From the NCBI GenBank assembly GCA_019321725.1, contig CM033121.1, positions 1,984,001 to 2,048,000 of the forward strand: a DNA stretch of 64,000 nucleotides. The letters run 5' to 3'. A program made the position numbers and the translations under genes. The stretch is from Paulownia fortunei. Its lineage: Eukaryota; Streptophyta; Magnoliopsida; Lamiales; Paulowniaceae. The notes beneath the pieces are model-generated. The model did no database searches. It saw nothing but the letters and a program-made list of their open reading frames with translations, and had not been told where the DNA came from. The number at the start of each line of letters is the position of its first letter. Within the stretch, counting starts at the first letter, position 1. This document shows, piece after piece, positions 1 to 11,230 of this stretch.

Positions 1-613
1 ATAAACTGAGTGTGTACTATTTAAGGCTAGAAAAATAGCCTCAGTAAGTTATTGAATTGAATAATCTTCATTATCATATTCAATAATAATTTATTTCAAT
101 AATAATTTATTTTGGAATTTTGATGTTACCACCAATAGTTGATTTTTCACTGTTTCTAACTTTAAGTAAGAATTCATTAAAGTTTGAATCATTTTTCAAT
201 CTCATATTTCTTAACAAAGTAATTTTTTTCATTTTGGATTACAAATATAATTTAATCCAACTTGCATAAATATTTTGATAGATTGTTGCTATTAAAACAA
301 CTGATAATACTTATTTAACATCTCCACCAAAAACTATCACTTTTCCACCAAAAATTCTCATCATTTCTCATTACGTCTTTTAACAATTTATCAATATTCT
401 TGATAGCTCGTCGTTCGTGCTTCATTCCATAAAAATATGATTATTTATGCAATAATTTTGCAGTTCTACTTTGCTTGCATATAGTGCACTTACTTAATTC
501 ATTTGTATCTAGTGGTATTTTGAAGCGTGAATGTATTGTTCTTTCCTCTGGTATTATGGCGACGCAACTTCAAATGTTGCAGTTGCAAGCGCTATTAGAT
601 TTTTGGATCTAAG
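1..613 (-). pseudogene. Helitron helicase fragment, distal side of the solo LTR
   Basis: The minus strand reads SKNLIALATATFEVAS (about 565-607), SKIPLDTNELSKC (about 485-525), a remnant of the Walker B block (near 430-465), VIVFGGDVK (about 322-350) and LLRNMRLKND (about 190-220). These are successive helicase motifs of Helitron proteins (LATAT.GVAA, 'SKIPLD', 'WDEAPM', 'GGDFRQ', 'NMRL'). It continues in sense beyond the left window edge. Several stops and frameshifts separate the blocks. Confidence 0.85.
609..613. repeat. Left target-site duplication CTAAG of the solo LTR
   Basis: The pentamer lies directly before the TG start of the LTR and is repeated directly after its CA end at 2,858-2,862. 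Removing the LTR and one copy restores an uninterrupted helicase reading across the junction (THLRSKNLIAL), which independently confirms the boundaries. Confidence 0.9.
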
Positions 614-2857
614 TGTTAGAGTAGGATGCCCAACGTCCCAATTAGATTGGGTATATTATACTCTTTTGCTTTTATAAAGACAATCTTATTGGGAATCATA
701 TTAATAAAAATGGCATTTTCTTTATCTTATGTCTTGCATTTTTTATTTCTGCACATTAGATAAAGTCCTTAGACCAAATTTAGCTACGGGGCATGGTCGC
801 GCATATGATGGCGATCATGGAACATGCCTCTAAGGCTTTGGTTTTAAATAAGTTCCGAGTCGAAAGTTTTTTGAGATGGGATATCAAATAGCTCAGTAAG
901 ACTCGTACATATAATGCATGCTCGTGAGACGAGGATGTCACATTCCATTGGCATTAGCGTAGAGACGTAAGTGCATATATGTGGGTGCTTGTTAGGGAAC
1001 AAGTACACCGAATATGGCCCGCAAGAAATTCTTAGTTGGAGGCTTTGCCCGTCGAAATAAGAATTTCTGTGTTGCGATAGTACACGACTAGTCCTTAGAC
1101 TTGAGGCACGATGGTAGTCTTGTGTGCATCCTACAGCACTTTGATATATCTTCTGATTGCTTGACAATCACAAAGGGGGTATGTTGGGTGTTGCACTGGT
1201 GTGCATGGAGGTTTGTCAGTGGCCAACATAGAATTCGACACTTGTTTTTTTTTAAACAAGGGAATCTCCTGTGTTTTCATAGTTCGTGATTCAAAGACCT
1301 TGGCCAAGGCAGAATGAATTATGATTCATTAAGAATCATTGGAACTTGAAATGGGATCACAGCAATTGAATCATTTAGGGTTTCGACTTATAATTCATGC
1401 CTTAGATTCAATCAGGAGATTAGCTGTCGAAAGGACCGTACGTGTATGGTACTCGCAACTGAAATAGGTTTACTCGCTATTTCACCTAAGACTAGTTTGC
1501 CATGATTACTTGCTAGGTGTTTTCATGGATAGTGAGGTTCTTGAAATTAAGGAGTTGATTCCAAACGAATTAATTAATTGGATTAATTAATTGGAATAAT
1601 TGTTATTCATAAGCTGTAAATGTTGCAAACCCACTACTAGCTTAGTAGTGAACCTAAGAGGGTCACACATCTTTATGAAAAGTAACATTTTTAATTTTAG
1701 ATTTTATCCAATGGTTGAAAATTAATTAATTAATACTGATCAATTAATTAATTAAGGGTTCTATTTAATTTAATAGTTAAATTAAATTATTCAATTAAGT
1801 AATTGGATTATTTAATTGGACCTAATTTGATTAGGAAGCCCAATTGGAGTAAATTAAATTAATCAATTGGATTGATTAAATTGGGATTGAATCAATTGAA
1901 TTGATTTGGGGATTTTTGAGTCCAAGTCCAAAATAAATGTGGATCACTTAAGAAGCCCACTAAAGTATGAAGAGAATAAAATAAATAAATATGATTTATT
2001 TAATTAACATATTTATAGATAAATAAATAAAGTGACCAATTTTATAGGATAAAATAGGCCATTAAGATTTAATTTATGTATAAATATAATTATAGTATAT
2101 ATATATGATATATATATCTATCTTGATATTATTTGAAAAGTTCAAATTAATATCAACAGTGTATGTAGACAGTTTTGATGATTAATGTAGTCTCAAATTA
2201 GTCCACATACAATAGAAGAGTAAAAAAAAAAAAAAAGAGTTCTTGAAAGATTTGGAATCCTTCCAAGATAAGGTTTTGAAGTAGTTCAAAATAGAAAAAC
2301 TTTCCAAGAGTTGGAAAAGGATTAAAATTTTCAACCCTATATATATATATGAGGGATGAAAATTACATAATTCAATTCAAAAATTTGAGCAAAAATTATT
2401 TTGTTTAAAGTCTTCTATTTTTACTCTTCAAGAAAAAAGAAAAGAAAAAAAAAGGAAAATCAGTTTCTTGTTATTTTCTTCATATTATTGTTTCAAGAAC
2501 ATAAAGAATCAATCTTTATTGTTCTTGAAAATATACTCCGGTTCTAGATTAGTAAATAATTAAAAGGATACTAGCGAATCCTTTTGATTGGTGTTGCTTT
2601 CCGTATCGTGGACCTGATAGAGGGGAGACACTTGGATCCCTGCGAGTTCTGATAGTCCAGGATAAGCAATTGATTGCTTCATTCCTACAACAACCGGAGT
2701 GCACGAAAGGTATAATCCGATTTTATATTTATATATATATTCACTTGAATAAGCGCGATCGTTAAAATCGCTTTCGAATCAAAGGGGTTAAATTTATGTT
2801 TGATAAAAATTTTAATTTTCCGCTGCGTATACCCCTGCGATTATAGCGAACCCAACA
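614..2857. mobile_element. Solo LTR of an LTR retrotransposon, 2,244 bp, inserted in the Helitron helicase
   Basis: The element begins TGTTAGAGTAGG and ends CCCAACA, giving the TG...CA ends and the short TGTT/AACA inverted termini typical of LTRs. It is bracketed by a perfect 5-bp direct repeat CTAAG (609-613 and 2,858-2,862). No gag-pol reading frame, primer-binding site or second LTR is seen in the window, so this is a solo LTR left by recombination between the two LTRs. The interior is AT-rich with a TATA-like run near 2,338-2,350 that could be the old promoter. Superfamily is not decided; I lean to a Copia-type element but cannot show it. Confidence 0.88.
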
Positions 2858-2862
2858 CTAAG
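2858..2862. repeat. Right target-site duplication CTAAG of the solo LTR
   Basis: Exact copy of 609-613, immediately after the CA terminus of the LTR. Confidence 0.9.
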
Positions 2863-2867
2863 ATGGG

Positions 2868-3131
2868 TTAACAATGCATGATACAAAATTTTTCTATTCC
2901 ACCTGACTCATCAGTAAAGAAAATCTCATCTTTACCCTTTTGTATGTAATCTAATATCATTGAAAAAGTTTTATGATATTCAAGATTTAACTTTAGTTCT
3001 ACTTCATAATTTTCTGAATGTATTTTTATTGACATTTCATATTGTATTTCTTTTGAAAAATCATTGTTCATATTATCTATATCAATATGAATATTTGAAA
3101 GATTATATGATATGAACTGATGCATTCTCAA
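2868..3131 (-). pseudogene. Helitron helicase fragment, proximal side of the solo LTR
   Basis: The open segment reads ILDYIQKGKDEIFF followed by DESGGIEK. In intact Helitron/PIF1-like helicases this region is the Walker A motif GPGGTGKT preceded by an 'FxxDG' strand; here glycine, threonine and proline positions are replaced, so ATP binding is lost. Shifting the frame just past the P-loop gives LYHALLTHLR, which runs straight into the target-site duplication of the LTR at 2,858-2,862. Confidence 0.85.
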
Positions 3132-3399
3132 TGCTCTTTAACAAAAAATTCAAATTTTTTAAAATTTTGACAACTTGTAGTTCAAATGAAGTTTTGGATT
3201 CTCCTTTGAAATATTCAGACATTGCCTCAAAATATGTATTTTAAAGAACTCTTGTTTCCTTTGGTGCATAATATACCAAAATGATTGCAAATAGTTTTTA
3301 CAATTCATGTGGCATTTGAAAAGTGATAGTTTTATTTAGACATTCAATAACACTTTTTATAAATCCCCTTTTTTGTGCTACTTTTTTTAAACTGGAACA

Positions 3400-4680
3400 T
3401 CGTATATCACTTATTGTTAGCAAATATTAAAATGATGTTGGCGCCATCTGATATGATTCAAGAGTAACATAAGATAATATATTTCACTTTCAATATATTT
3501 GTAGTATTTATATGTCCAATCATATATCTTTATTTTTTCTTTCCAATATTTACCTTCTTTGTTTCATACATAGTGCTCTGAAAATTCCCTATAAAGACAT
3601 TTTCTTGCCTTTTCACATTTACAACACAGAAAAAATTTCCGTGAGCATTATTTTGGTGACATGATCCTAACTTAACATATTTTCTAAATTTTGATTTGCC
3701 CAACAAGTCACATATTACTAATTTGGAATGTGAATATACAAGTTGATAACTGCTAGATATATTTTATTCAAATTAAATTCAAAAATTCTCCACATTGTTT
3801 CTTGAGCAGAGACACACCGAATATTTTAAAATTATTTAATTTCATTATTTAAATTTTCATCCCACTCTGTCTTGTCCCTTAAAGATATATTTGTACAAAT
3901 ATTTCGCCATTATCACTCTTGGACATATCTTGACGTTGATATGACAATTATATCTTGATAAAATATATAGATTATAAGGTACTACCCATCGATTGTTTAA
4001 TTGTTCATGACAAACTTAAACTATCAATCCATTATTTCTTAGTATGTAGATTGGATATCCACATTTACCTTGTATTGTACTTTCACAATATGGTCGTGAT
4101 TAATAATATTTTTATTCACCATGCAAAAATTATTCAAGTTATTATCTCCGTATGGTCCATGCATCATATGCTTTGGAACTAAGTCATAGTGTCCAGGATA
4201 TTTTTCTTGATTAGATTTTCCAATGTAGACAAATCTATTAAAGTGATATAGGATTATAATTTTATACTTAAACTTCAAAATTATCAATATACGAGGATGT
4301 GACAATCCCTTTTTATAAAATTCAATCACATGAACATGTGCAGAATATCCTTTTTAAATAGTTAGTCTTTTAAATCATGTAATTGCTCAAAATACTTTTG
4401 AGGACAAATCTGATCAATCTTAAACTCGTTGACCATCATATAATTTCTCTTGTATCTCTTTCCACTATGAATTGCAAAGTTATTATAATAACTATATTCG
4501 ATTTTTCAAATCTTTGTACCAATGCTAATCATCAAGATATCAATGATGCATATCTCTTGGACCCAAATAAATGATGCTGGAAAAATAATTCTTTTGCCAA
4601 CTTTACCCCCTCTAGTCTTTCCTTCAACACACTATGTCACTATCCATTTTTTATTGGTTATGGGGGTAGTAGTCCAATCT
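3400..4680 (-). pseudogene. Helitron Rep-domain (Helitron_like_N) remnant
   Basis: The best preserved block is 4,039-4,329. There EFYKKGLSH matches the family pattern EFQKRGLPH, which in intact proteins forms part of the replication-initiator core, and HMMHGPYG matches the HMIHGPCG block that follows. Upstream in reading direction, GPRDMHH..YLDD and WKEIQEKLYDGQ correspond to the stretch around 'GSPRDM..RYLDAM' and 'W.EI...L..GQ'. Downstream, YREFSEHYV and YYLMLLLNHIRW correspond to 'YxEFPExYVW' and 'YYLRMLLN.VRG'. Many in-frame stops are present. The relic is part of the same gene as the helicase segments at lower coordinates. Confidence 0.85.
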
Positions 4681-4900
4681 TGTTGTCTCTAATTTTATGT
4701 GCATGTGGATTACATATGCAAAGGGAATTGTAGATGCCTTGGTTTTCTAATTTGTAGTTTGTAGCAATCACATTCTCTGCACGATACTTTTTTATTATAA
4801 AAAATATAAAAATATATTCTAATGAGAAATGATGTTCTATATATAAAAGTAGTCGTTCCAACATATATATTTCAACCAAATTTGGTAAAAATTATTGTTC

Positions 4901-5480
4901 CATTGCATTGAGGTTATAGGAAAGGAGCATATGCATGATATTCTTGAGATGATTTTTAAAATTTTATTAAGTACATACATACCTTCTTGCTCTCTGGAAA
5001 GAATATCGTTCACAGAAGAAAATTTTGATATTGTAGAAACATTATCAATAATTAGGCTATTCATTGAAACATAATAATTTAACAAACAATATTAAAAAAT
5101 AAAGTAAGGTTTCAATAGTATTATCATCAATGTCTATATTCTAGAAACATCAAAAGTGCACAAATAAAGAACAAAAATAGATTTTTATTATAGAGTGTAA
5201 TTGCAACTAAAAATTATGCAGTTTTGCCTCACAAAATCACCCTCTAAATGAAGCTGAAAAAGTCTCCTATCAAGCTTCTTAACGATATCATTTTTAAGCA
5301 GCAATTTAATGATTAATTGCACTCTAAAAACCGTGTGTAGATAGGATATTAATTTCCAATTCAGAACAATGTTAAGAGTCATTTTAGTCTAATAAAAATT
5401 TAAAAAAACATTCACACTTTAATAATAATAGAAATAATGATAACTTTTTTTTCCTCATATATTCAATTCTCTTTTTAAAA
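4901..5480. other. AT-rich spacer, no gene seen
   Basis: Short open frames on the minus strand (to about 5,382) show no recognisable motif. The stretch may be the outer part of the Helitron relic or simply spacer between it and the first duplicated unit. Confidence 0.5.
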
Positions 5481-5481
5481 A

Positions 5482-5758
5482 GTTAGGATTAGTCTTACTT
5501 CGTAAGATCAAGCTGCAATAGAAATTATTATTATTTTGTTTCTCAATTTTTGCTTCTTTAAATTATAGAAGATGGCAATATTATGCTATCGTTGTTAATT
5601 GAGAGCCAGAAAATCTTCAAAGTAACAATGAATCCCCCAGGCATTTTTCTGGGCTTGACAGAGACCTTTGTTGGGCTATTCCTTATTAATTTTTTGGCTA
5701 AGTCGTTGTCAATCCCATGATTTAAAGCCCCTATATCAAATTGGGCTTACCACAATAA
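5482..5758. repeat. TGGGCT-rich block, copy 1 of 4
   Basis: It contains the run GAAGATGGCAATATTATGCT followed by TTGAGAGC, then a cluster of GGGCTTGAC, TTGGGCTATT, AAAGCCCC and TTGGGCTTA. The same arrangement recurs at 11,231-11,461, 12,194-12,450 and 16,455-16,795. TGGGCT/AGCCCA is the core of plant 'site II' promoter elements bound by TCP factors, but no gene obviously starts here. It may be promoter-derived or part of a dispersed repeat. Confidence 0.7.
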
Positions 5759-5759
5759 A

Positions 5760-7200
5760 ATATTAAATATGAATATTTTAAAATAAACAAAATACATTGT
5801 ACATTGAATGAGCGGGACTCACTAGTACCGATCTTTTGAGTGGGAGTACTTGGATGTAATTATTTGTTAAAGATTAACAATTTAAGTTGCATGTTCCATG
5901 GAAATTTACATTGAAGATGAAATTATTGTTGGAAAAGAGAGTTAAAATAAATTATATGAATACAGCGAAATCACAAAAAAAATAAAAATTTAACTTGTTG
6001 GATTAAAAATGAAATCAAAACAAAAATTCCAAACAATAGTGTAAGAGAGTAAAAATTTGATATAAGTATTTTTATGTAGAAAACTCAAATCGAAAAAAAA
6101 TATGGGACCGTAGTTCACACAAAAATTGCCACTATATGTATACGAAAAATCCTTAAAAGAATATCTTTTGAATCACAAATATATTTCAAGTTTCTCAACT
6201 TTAAAAAAAAAAAAAAAAAACAAGAACATTATTTTATGAGAGAATGAAAATTTTCTAAAATTTTTTCTCTATTTTCCTCCCTCAAAATGCACTTTTATTT
6301 TTTCTCTTTACTCTTTTTCTTTCATGTTTTCTCTTTTTTTATTGTGTGTTTTTGCTCTATCCAGATAGCTATATTTATAAGCAGTGTTGCTATCAATTTT
6401 TAATATTTGGTAGCATTTTTCTTTGGTTTAGGAGCAAGCCCATGTGGTGGACTTAGCAACAATTATCATTTAGTTACTAGATGATGAGTTGTTCTAAAGT
6501 GGTAAATTCAATCTTTATAAATGCAATAGTCTTTTTGAACAAAAAATTAAAATCTCAATCAAGTTATTAGTGTAGCTAATTGGTAGGTACGATTTGATTG
6601 GCAATCAAAGGAATACACATAATCCAATTCATAAAATTATAACAAACTAAAATAAAGGGATAATAAATCAAACAAACATACAATGCTGAATACTACAAAA
6701 TCATACCAACTAATACTGATAGTATGAAATCGAAGTAGTAGTATAGGTATTGAGAGGGCTAGTCCTGATTTTGAGATACTATTTTTCTATTATAAATTTT
6801 ATGACATTCTCTATTATATAATATTTAGTGCTGTCACAGGGACAAATAAAATTTAAGCATATTTAACAATCTATGCAATACAACAGATCATATGGTGTAT
6901 GTTCTATAATATTGATATAAAATTATTATTATAACAACTTTTGATAGTTTTATAATATATCAAATTATATAATTGATTAATACGACGTTATTTCCTTCCT
7001 TCACAATTCTAAAAATATGGGTTTTTGTCACCCATTTACCAAATTATATTTTTTTCAGTTGGCATAAATTAGATGTATTAAGAATAATAAGAGTAACAAG
7101 ACACAAAAATTAGGGAATCACCATAAAAAATATTCTTTTGAACCCATTCCAACATTAGGAGATAGCCTAAGCAATACAAACTTTCGTTACCCTTCGTAGG
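5760..7200. other. Spacer in unit 1, partly absent from unit 2
   Basis: About 5,760-6,630 has no counterpart in unit 2, so it is an insertion here or a deletion there. It contains poly(A) tracts (near 6,203-6,222) and poly(T) tracts (near 6,290-6,345) but no recognisable coding motif or clear terminal repeats. From about 6,635 similarity to unit 2 (12,455 onward) resumes. Confidence 0.55.
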
Positions 7201-7275
7201 TTAACTCCATTAGGTTGTTCAATCTTTCCAGAAGTGTGACAGAATAGTCGTCGTCTCTAGATATCTGCAATCACC

Positions 7276-7662
7276 CTAAGAAAGGCGATTGAAGAAAATG
7301 GCATGGACCAACAGTACAAAAGCAGAAGACAGCCACATCATTGCAGAGAATCTGAAAACTCTTGCCGCCTGCGGTTTTCTTTCAAGAAACATGGCGCTGA
7401 AGGCACACGAAAAGGCAAACATGATGGACACCACAAATGCTTGACAAGTAGATGGAAGGCCACCGGAGATAGTTATCGGATCCGCCCCCTGATTGCTGCC
7501 TCCGCCTGTCGGCCGCCTGCATGGGAGCAAGGGTAGAAAAGCTGCTGCACTTGATGATGTTAGCAGAACAATTGCTGGTGAAACCCTGTGTTTGAATACT
7601 GCTGTTGCTGGAGAGTTTGGATAACTGTTGAGAACAAGCCCGAATGGGCTGCCCTTTGCCAT
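7276..7662 (-). CDS. Small PGG-like integral membrane protein, copy 1
   Basis: A single-exon gene of 128 codons starting at ATG 7,660-7,662 and ending at TAG 7,276-7,278. The product has three or four hydrophobic stretches: about residues 27-45 (SPAIVLLTSSSAAAFLPLL), 76-92 (FVVSIMFAFSCAFSAMF) and 104-124 (SAMMWLSSAFVLLVHAIFF). Between the first two is a glycine-rich loop with PTGGGSNQG. This layout resembles the PGG domain found at the C-terminus of plant ankyrin-repeat membrane proteins, but no ankyrin repeats precede it. Copy 2 (13,026-13,415) conserves most residues from AVFK to the end, including SIMFAFSCAFSAMFL and RKPQAARVFRFSAMMWLS, and the conservation in this frame supports coding. 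It is divergent from the AP2/four-TM gene at 8,722. Function unknown. Confidence 0.75.
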   Translation of the reverse strand: MAKGSPFGLVLNSYPNSPATAVFKHRVSPAIVLLTSSSAAAFLPLLPCRRPTGGGSNQGADPITISGGLPSTCQAFVVSIMFAFSCAFSAMFLERKPQAARVFRFSAMMWLSSAFVLLVHAIFFNRLS

Positions 7663-8721
7663 CAGAATGTGAACTTTAATGAAAGTAACAAAATCAGGAG
7701 ATTGTGGAGATATTTGGCTGAATATTTTCTATGTTTTGGAATGGAGAATGGTTCTACCTGGAAAAGTGATGGCCCCTAACTAGTTCATGATTTTTACATG
7801 CCGAATATTCATTCTTACAACAATAAACGAGTAAATCGACAGGTTCAAAGTCACGAAAGAAAACAAAAATACAATGTACTAAAACTATTGGTTGAAAATG
7901 ACTCATTAACTAATCTTACTATCAACCTGTCCGTAAGTGGCTTATTTCTTCATATTGACATGAACAAGTATGTCAGTACAGCTGAATTGAATGTAACAAA
8001 GTTGTTTCACCAATTACAAGAAATATGCACCTAGTGATCAACTATACTTTTTGTCGAATTTTTGAGCTAACTGTTTCCTGCAATTACAAGAAATATGTGC
8101 CTTGTGATCCACTATAATTTTGACCAGTTTATGTGTAATCTGTATGGAGTTTTTGGGGTCAGTTTTTTTCAGGTAAGGTCCTATGAAATGAATTCAAAAT
8201 ATAGTACAGATGAAAACATATGAGAATCCTGGCTTGAATTTACCACGGAAGGGTATCATGCCAAAGACTTTGGCCTAAGAGGAAAGCCAACTGGACAATT
8301 GTGAAGCTTGTATTTAATAAATCTAAAATCGCATCTTGCAAAAAGAACAATTTCAGTGAATTTGAAGGCATTTCATGAGTAGAAAACTTCATTTTCCGAT
8401 GGCTAATCATTATCTTCAAACAAGATTAGAAGTCTCCCATACAAAGCAGACTTTCTTTTTAAAGATTTGATTCGATCTTTTTTCTAAACCTTTTGAATTA
8501 GATTTTTTTTTCTTCTTGATGGAGACATGCATACTTGTAGTGATATGATCTAGCTACTTAATTTGGAGGAAATTTCTCTATGTACCCAAAGCAAAGGTTT
8601 TGGCTTCTTCAATGTGGGTAAAATTCTTATAACAGAGAGTAATAGTATAACCAAAGACAGATTGGAAAATCGATAGAATATCCAACCCCACTCCACTGTG
8701 TTAGCTTGTGTGCATTCTCTA
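7663..8721. promoter_or_regulatory. Divergent intergenic region between the PGG-like gene and the AP2/four-TM gene
   Basis: The roughly 1.06 kb gap must hold the 5' regions of both genes, which point away from each other. The counterpart in unit 2 (13,416-13,970) is only about 555 bp. Both copies keep a run of the type AGAGAGTAA..GTA.AACCAAAGAC shortly before the plus-strand start codon, suggesting a conserved leader. No confident TATA box was identified. The middle contains an imperfect tandem repeat (8,011-8,121). Confidence 0.5.
8011..8121. repeat. Imperfect tandem repeat, period about 70 bp, two copies
   Basis: CAATTACAAGAAATATG followed by a C/T-variable stretch and GTGATC[AC]ACTATA occurs at 8,011 and again at 8,081. 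It is absent from the shorter unit 2 intergenic region, so it arose or was inserted in unit 1 only. Confidence 0.7.
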
Positions 8722-10272
8722 ATGGAACCCGGGAGGCTGACTAAAAATTGGCCTGTTGGTAAAGAAATTCTTGATCCTCATGCCGTCGATCAGGCTTTAC
8801 AAGATCACAAACCTTCGTATCCTGGACTTCTAAACGCCAAATACCTTGACATAAACAAAGGTCATGGCAGGCTCACATTCAGCAATCAGGCCTCGCACAC
8901 TGAATCCGTATTCAAGGCAGTAATGGAACCCATCGGCACTTACAAATCTATCTCATTGCCACAATTCAATGCATCAGTGTGTAAGCTAAGCGAGGGGAGA
9001 GTATGGAAGAAACAGGCCATGCCAAGACAGTTTATGGGCGTCAGGCAGAGGCCATCAGGCCGATACGTGGCCGAAATAGAAGACTCCTCCAACAGTGTGA
9101 GGCTCTGGCTGGGGACTTATGACACTGCCCTAGAAGCAGCTTTGGCTTATGATGAAGCTGCCCGTGCCCTCAAAGGTACTCAAGCAAGGACTAATTTCCA
9201 CTCTCTTTTAAACCCTTTTCATGAACTCCAAGTTCTTTCCCAGCCATCATCACGAACTAAACAGAAGCCTACTGCCAATATTGGATTCTCCTCCTCTCAT
9301 CAGCAGCAGAATCCTTTTGACATAATTCCTCCAAAGCCAGTCCAATCAAACAATGTCATCTGTAATTCTCGTAAGTCTTCCTATGGTTCATCACTCAAGG
9401 ATGAAGAGGGTTCCTTGCATTTCTTCACATCGGACACAAACTCTGGCCCCTTGGATTTCACATTTCTTAACTGCCTGAGGCCACCTAGATCTGCAACTAC
9501 TAGTAGATTCGCTGCAACCTTGAGAAAGTTCGAAGGAAATGATGATGGCAGGTCAACATTCAATCATCAGGTCTGTCCGGAGCTGGGCTATCTGGGGGCG
9601 GACACCGACTTCCCCAAGTTACAATCCAATTTCGAGGTATATACGGAACCCGCTGGCCTCATGTTTGATGATCTCAAGTTTCGGAATATGATAATGCTAT
9701 TATCACGAATTCAAGGCCATGATTTAGGGAAGCTATCGAAATATAATCATGAACTCATTAATGATTTAAACATGAGTTGTGGTGAAGCCTCCACAAGAAA
9801 ACACGGTTCAAATGCACCTGAAGTACGCATAGACATCTGGAAAGAAAACGATGACGCTGATCATACTCTTCAAATAACTCATCAGGCGTGGAAAGAACAC
9901 ATAAATCAACTCAAGAAATCAAGACTCGACAACTACTCAATGATGATGATGACTGAGACGACCCTAGCACTCGGTGGACAGGCTGTTGGGGCAGTCATGG
10001 CTAATGCATTAACCTGCTCCACTTCTTCTTCCTCTTCATGGGCTGTGTACTTGGCGGAGTTTGCTGTTGTCTTAGGCCTGAGTTTCACCCTGGCAGGCAT
10101 CAGCCTGAGTGGAAAGAGACGTGCTTTATCGATTCTCATGACCAAAATTGGCGCCATAGCAACAGCAACCGCAATTATTATCTCCATGGGATCACACCTC
10201 CCACCGGTGATGGCCTGGACTGTCGGGCCGGTGGCCTTTCTGATCATGGCTGTCGCGGCGTCAGCGGCCTGA
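8722..10272 (+). CDS. AP2/ERF-domain protein with C-terminal four-TM region (putative membrane-tethered transcription factor)
   Basis: One uninterrupted frame of 516 residues from ATG 8,722 to TGA 10,270-10,272; a GTG eight codons upstream is in frame but ATG is the likely start. Residues about 104-159 form a complete AP2/ERF domain: [18 protein letters not shown], then [22 protein letters not shown] and ending RTNF. The PSGRxVAEI form is that of ERN/RAP2.11-type ERFs rather than the usual PWGKWAAEI. Residues about 160-400 are hydrophilic. The last 100 residues hold four hydrophobic segments (about 414-433, 440-462, 468-492, 494-516), with a basic GKRRA loop between the second and third. Copy 2 at 14,161-15,072 has the same C-terminal part but no AP2 domain. 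A DNA-binding domain on a membrane-anchored protein would need proteolytic release to act in the nucleus; that is inference. Alternative: a chimera expressed at low level or not at all. Confidence 0.75.
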   Translation: MEPGRLTKNWPVGKEILDPHAVDQALQDHKPSYPGLLNAKYLDINKGHGRLTFSNQASHTESVFKAVMEPIGTYKSISLPQFNASVCKLSEGRVWKKQAMPRQFMGVRQRPSGRYVAEIEDSSNSVRLWLGTYDTALEAALAYDEAARALKGTQARTNFHSLLNPFHELQVLSQPSSRTKQKPTANIGFSSSHQQQNPFDIIPPKPVQSNNVICNSRKSSYGSSLKDEEGSLHFFTSDTNSGPLDFTFLNCLRPPRSATTSRFAATLRKFEGNDDGRSTFNHQVCPELGYLGADTDFPKLQSNFEVYTEPAGLMFDDLKFRNMIMLLSRIQGHDLGKLSKYNHELINDLNMSCGEASTRKHGSNAPEVRIDIWKENDDADHTLQITHQAWKEHINQLKKSRLDNYSMMMMTETTLALGGQAVGAVMANALTCSTSSSSSWAVYLAEFAVVLGLSFTLAGISLSGKRRALSILMTKIGAIATATAIIISMGSHLPPVMAWTVGPVAFLIMAVAASAA

Positions 10273-11230
10273 TTCTTACCTGTCTTTTTCACTGAGATTG
10301 AATCCATGCATCCAACTATTTTATAGTTAGAATTTAAGGATTATGTTGTGGATTTTTCTTTTTCTTTTTCTTTCAAATAACGATGTGACGATAATTTGAT
10401 CTACACAGACGATAATATTCATGGGATCTTACTTGATGTCAGTAGACCATCAAATATCCCAGATAGTATTTATGGGAAACCGGGAAAATGTCCCTTCTCC
10501 AGTGAAAGTCGATCGGCTGTTTTCATGGAAAATGAAGAAGATTTCAGCCCTCGTTACACGATGCTGTCATATTGGGACAGTCATGGTTGAATCAGGTATG
10601 TGGTCAACTTCCTTAATTTAATTGTGTGATTAATTATTGGTCTTGTAAGATATAAGTGCGCAACTTAAAATTAATTAAGATGGTGATTAATTGGTATTGT
10701 AGGGCTTTATTTCATCATCAAGAAACAATAGTAATAAATTGCTAAGAACCTAATTATTGTTAGAATGTCCTAAAAACTCTTAGGACAATAACAATCATCA
10801 TTAATATGAGATACATGTAAAGTTTATTGTGCACAAAATGATTAAGATTGTGCTCAACTTGAAATCACAATACTTCCTAACAATTATATTTAAAAACCTT
10901 AGCATATGTTACAGGCTTCCAAGCTAAGACAAGTGCATCTTGAAGATATAATATTACTCCTTGGATTATGAATAAAAGCATATAACTCTCAGTAAATATT
11001 TAAAAAAAAAAAATTATGAACACGACAATGAATATATAAATATGTGCATGCGTGCGTGCATGGTATTTGATAAGAAGAAATCGATTTTTTGGAGTCGTGA
11101 TGCTTCTAATAGATGTTGAATTTGTGAGAAAATATATTCTTCCATATGTTTAAAGTACAATTTGAGTGGGGAAAAAAAACTTATATAGTTGTTTCATGTA
11201 ATAAAATATTTGTTAATTCAATTCTCTTTA
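10273..11230. other. 3' flank of unit 1
   Basis: Conserved with 15,073-16,450 of unit 2 apart from an insertion in the latter. Short open frames here are not conserved in reading frame and are not called. The flank probably includes the 3' UTR of the AP2/four-TM gene. Confidence 0.6.

Larger units (their letters stand above)
1..4900 (-). mobile_element. Degenerate Helitron (rolling-circle transposon) Rep/helicase relic, cut by the left window edge
   Basis: Conceptual translation of the minus strand gives, from high to low coordinates, the order of motifs found in plant Helitron proteins: VGKRIIFPASF and GPRDMHH (about 4,530-4,620), WKEIQEKLYDGQ (about 4,410-4,450), EFYKKGLSH and HMMHGPYG (4,039-4,329), CLYREFSEHYV with YYLMLLLN (about 3,420-3,610), a damaged P-loop helicase segment (2,868-3,131), then further helicase motifs beyond the solo LTR (1-613). 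Stops and frameshifts are frequent, so it cannot encode a working protein. No Helitron terminus (5' TC or 3' hairpin-CTRR) was recognised; the right limit near 4,900 is approximate and the left end lies outside the window. Family assignment is by motif recognition. Confidence 0.85.

Noticed and set aside
844..1289. Open frames of 107 (minus) and 62 (plus) codons
   Set aside because: They lie inside the solo LTR, show no family motif and overlap each other on opposite strands.
1182..2857. LTR starting at the TGTTGGG near 1,182, which pairs neatly with the CCCAACA end
   Set aside because: The flanks do not match (GGGTA against CTAAG). The TGTTAG start at 614 has a perfect CTAAG duplication and restores the Helitron reading, so it is the true border.
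7303..7536. Plus-strand open frame of 77 codons, with its counterpart at 13,053-13,280
   Set aside because: Antisense shadow of the PGG-like gene; the minus-strand frame has the membrane segments and the conservation.
9933..10307. 124-codon minus-strand open frame, and the similar 113-codon one at 14,706-15,047
   Set aside because: They are antisense shadows of the four-TM coding region; conservation follows the plus-strand frame.
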